From Acanthaster planci (lineage: Eukaryota; Echinodermata; Asteroidea; Valvatida; Acanthasteridae): a DNA stretch of 64,000 nucleotides. Below, piece after piece: positions 13,168 through 24,319 of this stretch. Position 1 is the stretch's first letter. Each line of letters starts with the position of its first letter. The translations under genes and the position numbers were made by a program. Location of the stretch: the NCBI RefSeq assembly GCF_001949145.1, contig NW_019091418.1, positions 1,508,961 through 1,572,960 on the forward strand, written 5' to 3'. The notes beneath the pieces were generated by a model, which had not been told where the DNA came from, made no database searches, and worked only from the letters and a program-made list of their open reading frames with translations.

Positions 13168-13432
13168 GCCCCTAGCAGGAACGAAAAAGGGCGTTTTTTT
13201 TACGTTGCAAGTGCAACTGGTCCTTGGGTGGGAACTCGCTGTGTGCACAAACAGATTTGCATGTATGCATATTTGGCACAGGACGCACTGAGCACGCACA
13301 ACCAGTTTATGCTCAAATTATTGACTGTAGGGTCTTCAGGTGTGCACCATGAGTGGACAAGCCCAGTTACAAATCTTGCCACCAGCCTGTCTCTCCTGTC
13401 CCGTTGAGGGCGCACTTCAACTTGGGGTGAAT
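13168..13432 (+). repeat. Dispersed repeat, copy 1
   Basis: Shares an ordered series of words with 57460-57712 in the same orientation: agc(a/g)gGAACaa...GGGCG, GTGGGAACTC(G/A)CTGT, a middle variable part, then CCACCAGCCTGT(C/T)TCTCCT, GAGGG(C/T)G and ACTTCAACT. Two diverged copies of one interspersed element, about 260 bp; type unknown. Confidence 0.75.
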
Positions 13433-13439
13433 AAGTAGA

Positions 13440-14610
13440 ACATACCAGGGTCACCAGAGGAATGTTTCTGCTTTGGTCATTGACTGACCTTTTTTGCCAT
13501 TCTGGTTATGCCTTTGTGACATAAATGGTCTGACCAAAAAAAAACCAAAGGTTCGAATTGGATCCTAACAGGTTCAAAATGGCTGAAAATGAGTACAAAA
13601 TTTGTGTAGTCTCCAAAACAAGTGAACTACCAATATGTTGTTGTTGCACGCAGCGAACCAACATGGGTATTTTAAGCCAGAACCAAAAGAGAGAACAACA
13701 GCTGTAAGAAATTTGCCAAATGTTGAGTGAAAATGACAGTTGTCAGTAATGTTGTCTCCTACCTTGAACTTCGTCTTTTGCAGACGACATTACCATTTCT
13801 GGTTCCGCGTTTTTGTCGGCCATTTTACGGTATACATATACAGTATGTATCATGGTTATTGCGTTGACCCCACGAACATGTTTGTGCATGGAGGTCTTGA
13901 AAACACCCCCCCCCCGGCAGAGATGCACATGGTATATGCTCAGTAAAACTGACTGGAAACCACTCACAAGAGATACAGTGTATAATGCTTTTAACTGGTA
14001 CATGTTCATTCAACTGTCTATTTTCAGACAAATCTGTTCTTTACTCAGCAAATGTATTTGTGCTTTAGCAAGTTTGTGAAACATAATTCCCCCCCAGAAA
14101 TTATACTACTCAGCGGCATACATACAGCTGTCTCCTACATGAGCTTCCATGGACTATGACTTCATTAAAGGACCCATAATTACTACATACATGTAACATC
14201 CTTGCTTCTGTATCTGCTTGTTCGTCTTTTGAAACACTTGTCTGCTTCAATGTTTGAGCCGTGTTTGAACAGCCAAGTTCCACTCGCACACTGTATCCTC
14301 GTACAATCTATACTGACCTCATTGGGTCAGGTTTACAGTTAGCGGTGTACAGGGTTCACACAATCTTCATGTAGCTATCTACTTCAAAGCTTGATTAGCT
14401 GAAAACCTCTCAGTAATATTTGCTAGGTGGTGAGGGATCCTGCCTTTTTTTCCAGGATTCAAGCAATCTTATTGGTACTCAAAACCTGGAAACTGCAGAT
14501 CAGTCAAAGAGCCTGGAGCCTTTTATTACACACTTGCACATCCTGCAATAAAAACCACAAAGAGAAATGGACTTCTTTTACTTGTATCCAATGCAAGTTT
14601 TTCAACAAGG
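13440..14610. other. Non-coding stretch, no gene recognised
   Basis: Overlapping short frames on both strands between 13740 and 14080 come from a low-stop region with a C10 run (13904-13913). None has a recognisable motif. Confidence 0.5.
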
Positions 14611-14617
14611 AAATAAT

Positions 14618-14690
14618 CCGAAGCAGGATTGAACCTGCGACCTCCGGAACACTAGGCCGGTGCTCTACCAACTGAGCTATTTAGTTCAAC
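14618..14690 (-). repeat. tRNA-derived sequence (tRNA pseudogene or SINE head), anticodon position AGT
   Basis: Minus strand reads an intact A-box region TAGCTCAGTTGGTAGAGC and a B-box region GGTCGCAGGTTCAATCCTGC. The anticodon loop ctAGTgt would correspond to threonine. The T-loop is one base short (ttcaat) and the acceptor stem pairs poorly, so it is unlikely to be a functional tRNA. Confidence 0.65.
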
Positions 14691-15412
14691 CTAACATTGT
14701 GAAAAGGAAATTCGGTTCAGTTTCTGTTTGTGGTTTTATAAATTTATTTCATACATGTTCTTTCTTTTGTTTTGTTTGTCTTAATTGTTTAAATCAGTTG
14801 GGTTTTTAATCTTAACGGAATTAGGGTTATCTCTATTCTCGCCAAGCTTTAAACTTTAGTCAGTTTGTTGGTAAAGACTTTCAGCAAAAGCTGGCCTTGT
14901 GAATCTGCTTGTAAAAAGTACTGCGAAGATGACAGCAACTTCAGAAAGGCATGGGTTAGAGATCCATCGGTGGACGGGGCTTGGAGAGAGCTGTGGGAGG
15001 TTTTCCTGCATTATCCAAATTCAACTAGTTATAACGTCACTGAAGGCCAGTTCAAGTGACATGTGAGCACAGCAAAATTAATGACAGCATGAAATGCACC
15101 CTACTTGAAATGTTAGTACATAGCACAAACCTGTGCTGTGACGTCACTGACACGTATACTCACATTTGCTTTTGATCCCAGTGTGAATCTCTTTAGAGGT
15201 GGTTATTACTCTAAGATGGCAGCCCAGTGCCCCACCCCCCTCCCTGAACCTCCCCCCCATTTGCTGAACCAAGGAGCTCCTTTTTCATCAGTGTTGCAGT
15301 CAAGTCCATCACAAGTCGTCCAGTCTTAAACCATGTCAAAAGCTATTCAAGTGAGCTTTGACCAAAGCATTCCCTTGTCAATGTTCATTCTGTTTATACT
15401 TTGTGATTGGTA

Positions 15413-15596
15413 NNNNNNNNNNNNNNNNNNNNNNNNNNNNNNNNNNNNNNNNNNNNNNNNNNNNNNNNNNNNNNNNNNNNNNNNNNNNNNNNNNNNNNNN
15501 NNNNNNNNNNNNNNNNNNNNNNNNNNNNNNNNNNNNNNNNNNNNNNNNNNNNNNNNNNNNNNNNNNNNNNNNNNNNNNNNNNNNNNNNNNNNNNNN
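15413..15596. other. Assembly gap (184 N)
   Basis: Run of undetermined bases; any apparent reading frame across it is an artefact. Confidence 1.
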
Positions 15597-17264
15597 CCTT
15601 GTGACTAGATTTGTAAAGGAATTGTGGAGAGCCTCGTGAGGGCTTTAAGTTCCACACTAGTTTCAGTACCTGGAGGATTTTGGACTGTTGGAAATTTGTC
15701 AGAAGAATAATCTCCTGAGTTCAGGCATTCAAAGGCCGCATTTTTCATGGTTTCTTATAAATTAAAATTAAAAAAAGATGCAGACGTCATATGCTTCAAA
15801 TTCATTGCAAATTGACCCCTCAAAATGGCAACATTGAACATTATCAATAGGCGTGATTCTTGGTCCTCAAGTGTATTCTGACAGTCACTGACAAATTGTG
15901 GTTGTACGTCGCGAGTCCCCGTGGCCAACATGTGAAGGCTGTCATGTTGTGTTTCGTCTGATCTTGTTAACTGTGGCAAAAAGGTAAATTTGCACATCGC
16001 TGGGACGGGAGGAATGAAGTCAACATGAGTTACTGAACGTCGCCGTGGTCCAATTAGTTGAAAAGATTAATGTATACCCAGGCTCGAGTTAATAAAATAA
16101 TGGGACAGTTGAATTACCTCATTAGAGCAAGTTGCCACATGAGTGCATGGGTAGATGCAAAATAGTAGCTTTTTATTTGGGAAAAAAGCAGACTGCCCAC
16201 TGTGTTTGATTTAAGGGTTATCAAAATGAGACTGCTGGCTTGGAGATGCGTCTGTATATTGTAACTGACAGGGGATAGTGGGAAGTGGGTCACTGAAGAA
16301 GGGAAAACCAACATTAGTCTGTGCGTGATTCATCCAAATTGTCAAATTCATTTTGTCCACACACAAAAGAAGCAAACAGTGGGTGCGCAGGACTGTTTGG
16401 AAACATTGTATTTTGTGGAATTTTGCCGTTATTGCCTGTGACTTGGGGAATCTTTTCATTTTTTTCCAAGAAGATTTAAGTTAAATTGCACACCATGTCT
16501 GTATGCCAATAAATGGCAAAGTCTGTTTTTTGAGTTTGGTCAGAAAGATGGTTTACATTGCTGTTGACATTATTTGGTGAGTTTCTGGCAATTTTTGTAA
16601 TGAAGAATTGCGTTTGATGTAAGGTGTATTTTGAGTGTGTCCAAACTACACAGCAGATCAAGAGCAAACCCACAGCCCCTTTTTCTTAACTGTTTAACCT
16701 ACATGGATTGATGACAGGTTACTAGACCAAATATGAAGTCAGTTACGAAAGTTGAACATTGTCTCAGGTTCAAAGACCCATCCTTAACTCCTCCCTATCC
16801 CCAAACAAAATGAAAACAAAAAGTATGGTCCAGCAACAGGACCCAGCTGCCATCATTTTAAAATGCAGTGAAGTTTTCATTGATGTCCTGCGTAATATTT
16901 TCGTAAATGGCGAACGAAACATGATGTTGTGTCACTTTGAAGAATTTAAAATCATAGTGCACAGAAACAATGTACTGCTCAATGCCCTAGTTTGTTGAAG
17001 TGCATAGAATGTCCCATTGATTTCCTTTCTAATTCTGGATTTGAAGGAAATTGAAGGATTCTGGGAGGTTTTTTGTTAGGCAGCTTACCAATTAGTGTAA
17101 AGTGTGCATTATGCAATAAGTCTGCTGGAATTGGCAAGCTTTTTAAGGTTTTTTTCCAAACAAAAGAGTAGCTTACAGCACCAACAATCTGAGGCCAGAA
17201 CAGTATATTGAAATGCAAGGGCACGCATACTGTGGCTGGTCAGTGATCTAAGCGGTCGGCTTCA

Positions 17265-17405
17265 TTGATGACATGCCTCATTTAAATATCAATGAACTCT
17301 CATCAATCCACCGGCCAGTCCACGTCTGGAACACCCGGCATCCTTGATGGATCGCCTCATTTCAATATCAATGTACACTCCTAAGTCTGGCCAGTTGTAT
17401 TGATG
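17265..17405. repeat. Imperfect tandem duplication, period about 79 bp
   Basis: ttgatgacatgcctcattt...atatcaatg at 17265 recurs as ttgatggatcgcctcattt...atatcaatg at 17344; both are followed by a ggccagt word. Confidence 0.7.
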
Positions 17406-17979
17406 GCTTCACTCTCCAAAATGTACAGGCAAAAGCCCAGCTGGCTGGCAAATGAAACGGCAGGCCTTATGGATGGTTCAGTTTTTTTTAACAAAATCAA
17501 CTGCCTGGCCAAACCAGCCCCCCCCCCTTAAAAACAAAGCAAGTGCATTTTTCAAGCTTGAACCTTGCTGCAGCAATTAGTGCCAATCGTACATGTATGT
17601 ACATCTCTACTGCATCAATTAAAGGCCCATTCAAGTATTAACCGACCTTGACGCATTATTGCAGTACTTATACTGCCATCACTATTGCCATGGGATTTTC
17701 TGACTCCAGACGTGTGAGTCCCATCCATGTATTGTTATTTATTCCTTACCAGCAGTAGGCCTACTGTTCCTGGTCCGATGACACTGGGCTTCACTGGCTA
17801 GAGCAAAACACGATTAAGGTTTCCTGGGACATTGCCTTTTGAAAATGTTAAAGACCATGGTATTCATACGAATGTTTCTTCTTGCCTGTAGAGTTTTCAA
17901 ACCTACCGGCAGTTCGTTAGGGACTGCTGACATACATGTAAATGTTTTATTTGGGATTTGAGGAATGGTCCATCCTGCT

Positions 17980-18650
17980 GTATTCTAAAGAAGATCTAGA
18001 TGTAGATGTTGCAAAAAGGTTTTGGAGGCACTGCTCCATATAAGATCACAATAATTGAACTGAGGGAAAATAAACTTTTCACAATGAGGTTAAAGGTATG
18101 TATAGGCAAGATAGTTTTGAGTCTATTTAAGATACCAATTTTTTTATGTGATGGCAGATCCAACATGGTCAATATATTCTGTCCACTTCAGTTTACTATC
18201 AATGTACCAGTGTACACCAAGATACCTGAAAGTGGTGAATTGTTGTAGGGAATTGTCCTTTATAGCAATAGCCAGACTGGGATGTAAGGTTTTTGGCAGA
18301 ACCAATCAACATGCCTTTTGACTTTGTAGAATTCAATTTTAGTCTATTCTGTAAGTCAGTGTTAATTTGAAGAATATCTTTACTTGAGTAGAAAATTGCA
18401 GTGTCATCAATGTAAAGAACAAATTTAGTTGGTTCATTCAAAGATGATAGATCATCGATAAACATGGAAAATAACAATGGGCCGAATATAGCTTTCCTTG
18501 CATGACTCCACAGTTGACAGCGTCAGATTTGTTTGACAAGGCATTTTTCAATTTTGGTTAGATGTGTCTTTCCACTTAAGTAGGACCGAAACTAGTTAAG
18601 CTCCAGACCTCTTACACCTGCGGTATGTAACTGTTCGATTTTGTTCCACT
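17980..18650 (-). mobile_element. Decayed non-LTR retrotransposon, reverse-transcriptase fragment
   Basis: Minus-strand translation shows reverse-transcriptase landmarks in order. These are WFRSYL-like ELN*FRSYLSGKT, a broken GVPQG-like box (NCGVMQG), GPLLFSMFIDDLSSL, the catalytic YIDDT at 18400-18414, LKLNSTKSKGMLIG, a YLGV box with W-IDSKLKW, and QFNYCDLIW. A stop codon and frame changes separate these blocks, so the copy is dead. The motif set fits CR1/Jockey-type non-LTR elements. Only the polymerase core and thumb remain; no endonuclease domain or defined 3' tail was found. Confidence 0.85.
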
Positions 18651-19022
18651 TAATACATCTTCAAAACTATTCCAAACACAATCAGTCAATCAGACCATTG
18701 TACCAGCCCAATTTCTAGACGTGCGATTGGACTGTTTTGAACTGAGTTGAACGAAGTATAATCTACCACCCTTCCTGCCCCCGTCAGACACACCCCCTTG
18801 TTTGATCATTCAATCAGCGACTCAATTTATCAAGTGCATGTACGTGTTTTTAACACTATAGACCAAATGCTTAATCAGTGTACAAGGAAGAGGATGTTAG
18901 CTAAAATATGCATTGACCCTGAAACTCATAAAGTGACATCTCAATGATTGTGTAAACCAAGAATTTAAAGGGCAGGACAGGACTCAAGAAGGAAATACCA
19001 ATAAAATGATGTTAAATCAGCT

Positions 19023-19410
19023 TTTATTGTTTAACAACAATTTCATTTGGCCAAACAATTCAAGCAACTTACAATGTACAATCACAGTTTAATTAAAAAG
19101 GGATATGATGCAGCGATGGTCGAGGAACACACAGCAATAGGGCCTAAGATTGCGTGAAGAATTATGGCAAAGCCCCCCAAAAATCTATTTTCCGACATGT
19201 CTTTGGAAGTTGAGGTCTAGTCCGGACCTCCAGTTCTCTACTGCTGACTGAGCCGAAGACTCCCGTAGGGTCAGTCAACTTGTCCGGCACTTGAATGCAG
19301 ACATAGTCTCCCGTCTCCTTCAACAGGCTCACTCCAGTAGTCTTAGGCACTACCTCTGAGGACCTCTGGTCTATTGCTGTTGAGTTTGCAGGTGCAAGCT
19401 AGCTACTGGC
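19023..19410 (-). pseudogene. Unassigned coding-like 3' end with poly(A) signal
   Basis: On the minus strand an open frame of about 80 codons reads through TAIDQRSSEVVPKTTGVSLL then KETGDYVCIQVPDKLTDP and ends at 19162. A canonical AATAAA (complement of 19023-19028) lies about 134 nt past the stop. The codon mix and amino-acid composition look more coding-like than the surrounding random frames. ETGDYVC resembles the DxGxYxC strand of immunoglobulin domains, but the rest of such a domain is absent. It may be a terminal exon of a minus-strand gene, a processed copy, or the end of a transposon protein. I cannot name the family. Confidence 0.3.
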
Positions 19411-19419
19411 AGACATCAA

Positions 19420-22400
19420 CCCGCTGAACAGTTGATCATGTGTTCTGCTCAATATGAGTCCAAGATGTTCTCATATATATTTACATGTATCTGAGAGTCT
19501 TAGATCCTGACAAATCTTTCAGCAATAACCAACTTAATGAACAACGACAAGGCAAGCTTTTTTCTTTTTGATTGCCAGAGGGCACTATTTACTTTTCCAC
19601 CCGCGAAAGTATTCCATATACTAGTTTATAAACATGTTAAATTATGATGATAGATTTTGATTAACATTAAAGTTTTACATGAATAGATTTTTTTTACCTT
19701 GGAGTGGTGATCTGGTCGTTTTGGTTGAAGACTGCTACCAGATCCTTTCTAAATGAGCAACCTCTAGAAGAAACTTTCTATCAGCACCTTGGGATGCCAT
19801 CTTTTCACGAAGTTGAAGAAGAACGTTTGTGGGGATGGCTTGCATCTCCACGAGTACGAAGCATGTGATGACCTACGCACACTGGATTATATCATAGCAA
19901 CAGAGCTAGTACACAGGGTTGCAGTGCACAAAAGATTTAGGCCTACCGGGTACTTCACCCCCACAAAGGTAACTTACTTGTCAGGAGTCCATAAATATAA
20001 TTATGGATGAATGCACAGTGGTTTGCCTGTTCTTTTAGTTGTTTCTGACATACAGCTAAAAGGACATACAGAAGACTTAAATCTTTGAGTTTCAAATCAG
20101 GCTTGTATTTCCCTAATGCGAAGTTTCCTTCAAATACTTTAAATTTTTATGCCTGTTAGTACTTCACAAATGCAAAAGAGTTAAGGAATTTAAAGTTGAA
20201 TACTCACAAAACCAGCAAACTTTGGCCATACAGTTTATTCAATATTTCTGTCAGATTCACCTTGAGTGGCTCTTAATTGACAGGAGTACATGTACATGTA
20301 TATTAACTAGCGTTTAGTTTAGTTTAGTTAAAATCTGCAGCAAAGCTCATGTCGCCAGAGCTGTGAAATGTTCACGGGGAAAGTTTCCATGACTCACAAA
20401 TCAGCATTCACCCGCCTCCGTGCCAAGTATGTATAGCCGGTTGATAATTGATGGGAATTTGACGTGTGTTGGAAAATATGAATCTTTTTTGTGAAATTGG
20501 GCGGAGTTGAATAGTGGTCAGCTTTTGTGGATTCACAGCACTGTACTTTTGTGACTTTTTCACTGAGTAGGAACCGGCTTTCTCTAATTTCATTGCACTG
20601 CTGAAGCACATGGTTCCACGCTATTAGAGGCTTCATGTATTTCATGACGACGTATTAAAGCATTAAGCCCAGTAAAGCACGACTCTTTCACTGTTAAGTA
20701 GCTCCGTGAAATTGAGCCTGCCTTCAGGGCTCTGTTTCCTGTAAAATTATTGATAAAAAACACAAACAAAATTCATTCTTTAAATTTGTATGAAAATATG
20801 TATATTACATTATAAACGGGCAAAGTTGTATATTTTTATGATGACTCCCCCCCAAAAACACCCCAGCATGTTGAGTGCTGTCAGTCATTGTCAAAAAAAA
20901 AACAGAAGGTTGAAATCCCAAAGTACAAGTTCATGACTTCGACAACAAGAGGCTATTTGAAGTCAGTTTCTAGTCAGCGAACAGAAGGCTGTACTCAGGT
21001 TGGGTTTCCTGTCACATGTTTATTCATAATATATTTGTCGAATATGCAGTAGGACCTGCACAAGCTTTCTCATTAAAACTACGATAAGCCTGAGTGCGTT
21101 CAGCTGTGCATTCAGTGACATTCCACTGTTCTTGGTGATGCCTGACCTGTCGGCAAGAACGCAAACTTTATGCATAAGAACGGTTTGGACCATTTGGTAA
21201 GCCGCCTTAATAGGCAGACAGCAGCAAGGCTATGCTCCATTGTACACTTCTTAAACTTAAGCCACAACTAAAAGTATTTTTCCAAATAACATCTGCTAAA
21301 GGGCTCCATTAGTCAGTCACCATTGTCGCCAGTTGGTGAGGAATTACAAACTTTGACTGGCAAGATTTTTTTTAAATTTAGCTCTTTATAAAAAATATGC
21401 AAAAATGTGCTGTTAGTTGAATCTTCAGCTGTTATTTAAATTGAGCCGGCTGGAGCTCTGTGTTTTCCTGCATGTCCCAGTACCTCGTATTGAATGTCTT
21501 GTATTGAATGTCTTGTATTGAATGTCTTGTATTGAATGTCTTGTATTGCCTGTGTAGAGGAAATCAGCATTTAGAGAGAAATGGTTTGTGGTAAATTTTC
21601 AAAGAGGGCTATGTACCGTCTGGAAATGCTGTGACACAACAGCAGGTGGAATGAATGTAATAGAATGGGACATGAGCTTGACCTGCATCATACATGTACA
21701 TCCAGCAGTCTGACTATTTCTTGGTTCTTAGCCAGAGTGAAATCGGCATGTGATGAGTTCTCTGAGCAAACACCGCTACTGATGGAAAGACAAACAGACA
21801 GACCACAGCCATACCTGCATGCCCCAGATTGATAAGTGGTCTCAGACATACGCAAGAATTCATTGATCCTCTTTTTTTGGATGGGAGAAAGAGAGGGGTA
21901 TAGAGGTTAGGAGATCTTTGAACCGTTGTTTGACTTGATCCAGTTTTTGCTTCCCAGTGATCATTAAATTCTGTCAGTGAACACCTGTACCCTGGCCTGG
22001 TTATCACTGCTCCAATACTGGAGCTGGTCAATACTTGACCTGGCCAACTGAATCTCTGGCTTTCTCGTCCATATCCATGCACAAGTAAGTTTACGTGGAT
22101 TCTGCTTTTTGTTTTCCAGAATTGAACACAAGAAATCCTTGAACTGTTTCCTGATGTTCCCTATGAGTGCACTTCTGTCATATTTAGAGATACTCCCATT
22201 TTGGAATCATGTCATTGTGATACCCTATTGGAAGAAGTAAATTCCATTTCACTTTACCCTTGGATGGGGATGCTGGGGCACTTTTCCCAAGACATCTGGG
22301 CACCGCTGACCACTTAAAACAGCTCTTGGTTTACTCAGCAATTTCTTTCTAAAAGGAGACCCACTTTAAAAACTTGAGACCAAAGTTGCTCTGTGTCCGT

Positions 22401-23870
22401 TGGAATTCGGTCAACACAGAATGGAGACCTTAATAATAACAAAGTTTTGTGAAAATGCAAAGTTTTGCCGAAAACTCCTGGCTTATATCCCTGAAAGGAA
22501 AGGAAATAAAGGGATGTTTGTTGGCCCCAAGTCTCAATAATGTGTCAAAAACACAAGATTACTTCATAAAGGTTATTTCCTGTTTTTTTTCTCATTGCTT
22601 CAGAGCTATTTCTAAAATTCTAGCATTTACCCTGTTTCAATTTCGCGAAACCTTTTTGAACATAAAATTAATGTCCTTTTTGGCATTATTTGCACCGTTT
22701 CATTAAATCAGTGAAATGTAGACTCAGCTACTGGTAGAGAAAAAAATAAATATATAAAGTATCCGTCTACATATGATCAGTTGTACATTTTCAGCGTTTG
22801 CCGTCTTGCTTTGAAACCTATGAAAATGCAGGGTGCAATCTCAAGATAAAATGGAGGCATTTCCTATTCAAGTTATTTCATGCCCCTGCTACTGATAGCT
22901 GAGGGATCAACTCAGAAGTTTGTTTTTTTCATTGAGTAAGTCAGAATGAATGAATTTTGAGTTACCAGTAACTGTACTCTTCTCGCTGCTGATTTGTAAT
23001 CACTGCATTTGTACAGCGGAATGCACTCTGTGGGCTAGGTTTTGACCAAAAAACAGGCTGACATTTTGTGACCACATGAGGGCAGTAGAGTATCTGTTTG
23101 TAAGTTGATCTCTGTTCAAGAGTTGTAGGAATCGTTGTCCTGGTTTCCTGGATAGGCGTGGCAGCTCCTATTATGCAGCAGAAAGAAAGCCAAAATGCAA
23201 AGCAAACTTATATTTTAATGCCACAAATTGTTTTGCTAGGTCACATAAGAGTATATAGTTTCAAGTTTTTTTCTTGATTCATTTGCCAAGAAATTGTCGG
23301 AAGTCATATTTCTGAAACATTTTTGTGTGGGGAAATGTCATATAAGTAATGTTTGAAAGTTTGGTTTATTTGAATATCCTGATAAAAAGTAGGTTTTTTT
23401 GTCCAAATTTCGGGTTGGGGGCCAAGCCGGGACAGACAGAATGCAGATTTGAAATTCCAGCAAATCTGACATCATTACAACTATTTTACACTGACACTAT
23501 TTCAGTTCTTGCTTCATCAGTTGTTTCCAGGAATGCTATATTGGTCCCCTGGAGGAGATCTTTGCCTGTCATTCTCTGCTGTCAGTAAAACAAAGAAGCT
23601 GAATTGTTTGCACATGGTATAGAGATTCCCTACATGAAACCAAAGTGAGGTTGCATTTGCAACCTTGCCAGTAGAACCTCATTTTCAATTCAGCATTGCA
23701 AAGAGCCCACCCAGACCAAAACAGAATTTTACCTCAGCAACCAATAATACGATAAAGCATAACAGACTTGTTAAAAGACTGCCACAAAATCAATTTGAAA
23801 TTACGCTCCCGAAAAACTGTATATCTCAGCCTGTCCCCCTTCCGAACAAACACATTCTTTTGACAAATGG
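19420..23870. other. Non-coding stretch, no gene recognised
   Basis: No supported exon. Contains the 14-bp tandem repeat at 21487-21548, an (acatgt)n run near 20286-20299, and a small perfect inverted repeat at 23648-23665 (aggttgca/tgcaacct). Confidence 0.5.
21487..21548. repeat. 14-bp tandem repeat, 4.4 copies
   Basis: Exact unit gtattgaatgtctt repeated four times, followed by a partial gtattg. Identity of the copies suggests recent expansion. Confidence 0.95.
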
Positions 23871-23879
23871 TGTCAATTA

Positions 23880-24310
23880 GATGAGCGGAGTGGAACCATA
23901 CAGCTGAAGTCCGTCGTTGCCGTAGAGCTAAAGAATGACAAATAGGCGTCTGCGGATGATTTCCTGCCAGATTACCAGGGATAGATACATCCTCGGCAAA
24001 CACCACTGTGCCAAAAATTGCCGGAGCTGGCCAAGAAAAATGGCCCCCACTCCCCATCGCGGCAGTAATGAAAATTTGAAAATTAAGGGCAGAATAAATA
24101 ATGTGACGTTGACACATGGGCACCGGATTGAAATGAATGCCATTACGGGATAGCGAGATTGCAAACTGGGCAAGGCGGCCCACTGCCATTGTATGAATTA
24201 TTTGCGTGATTATTGGCTGAATAATTAATTTCAATAATGGAAAAGGGACGCAGGAAATGTTGAATAAATCATATGCCTTCAGTTTGTCATAAATCACACG
24301 CTATTTTGAA
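23880..24310. promoter_or_regulatory. Candidate conserved non-coding (enhancer) block, 5' flank
   Basis: Low-repeat, GC-richer stretch with a cluster of homeodomain-type TAATTA (24222-24227), SOX-like CAATAAT (24232-24238) and CCAAT-type words, and no transposon features. A long open frame on the minus strand across it shows no protein motif. Called from base composition and motif density only. Confidence 0.3.
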
Positions 24311-24319
24311 TCCAATAGC

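Larger units (their letters stand above)
14700..17970. other. Non-coding stretch with an assembly gap
   Basis: No recognisable exon. Includes the gap at 15413-15596 and an imperfect tandem duplication at 17265-17405. Confidence 0.55.

Noticed and set aside
14618-14690. Functional threonine tRNA
   Set aside because: T-loop lacks one base and the acceptor stem pairs at about half the positions.
21487-21548. CRISPR array
   Set aside because: Direct 14-bp tandem units without spacers, in an animal genome.
23734-24297. 187-codon open frame on the minus strand
   Set aside because: No domain, signal or splice pattern is recognisable, and the frame overlaps a motif-dense unique block; likely chance.
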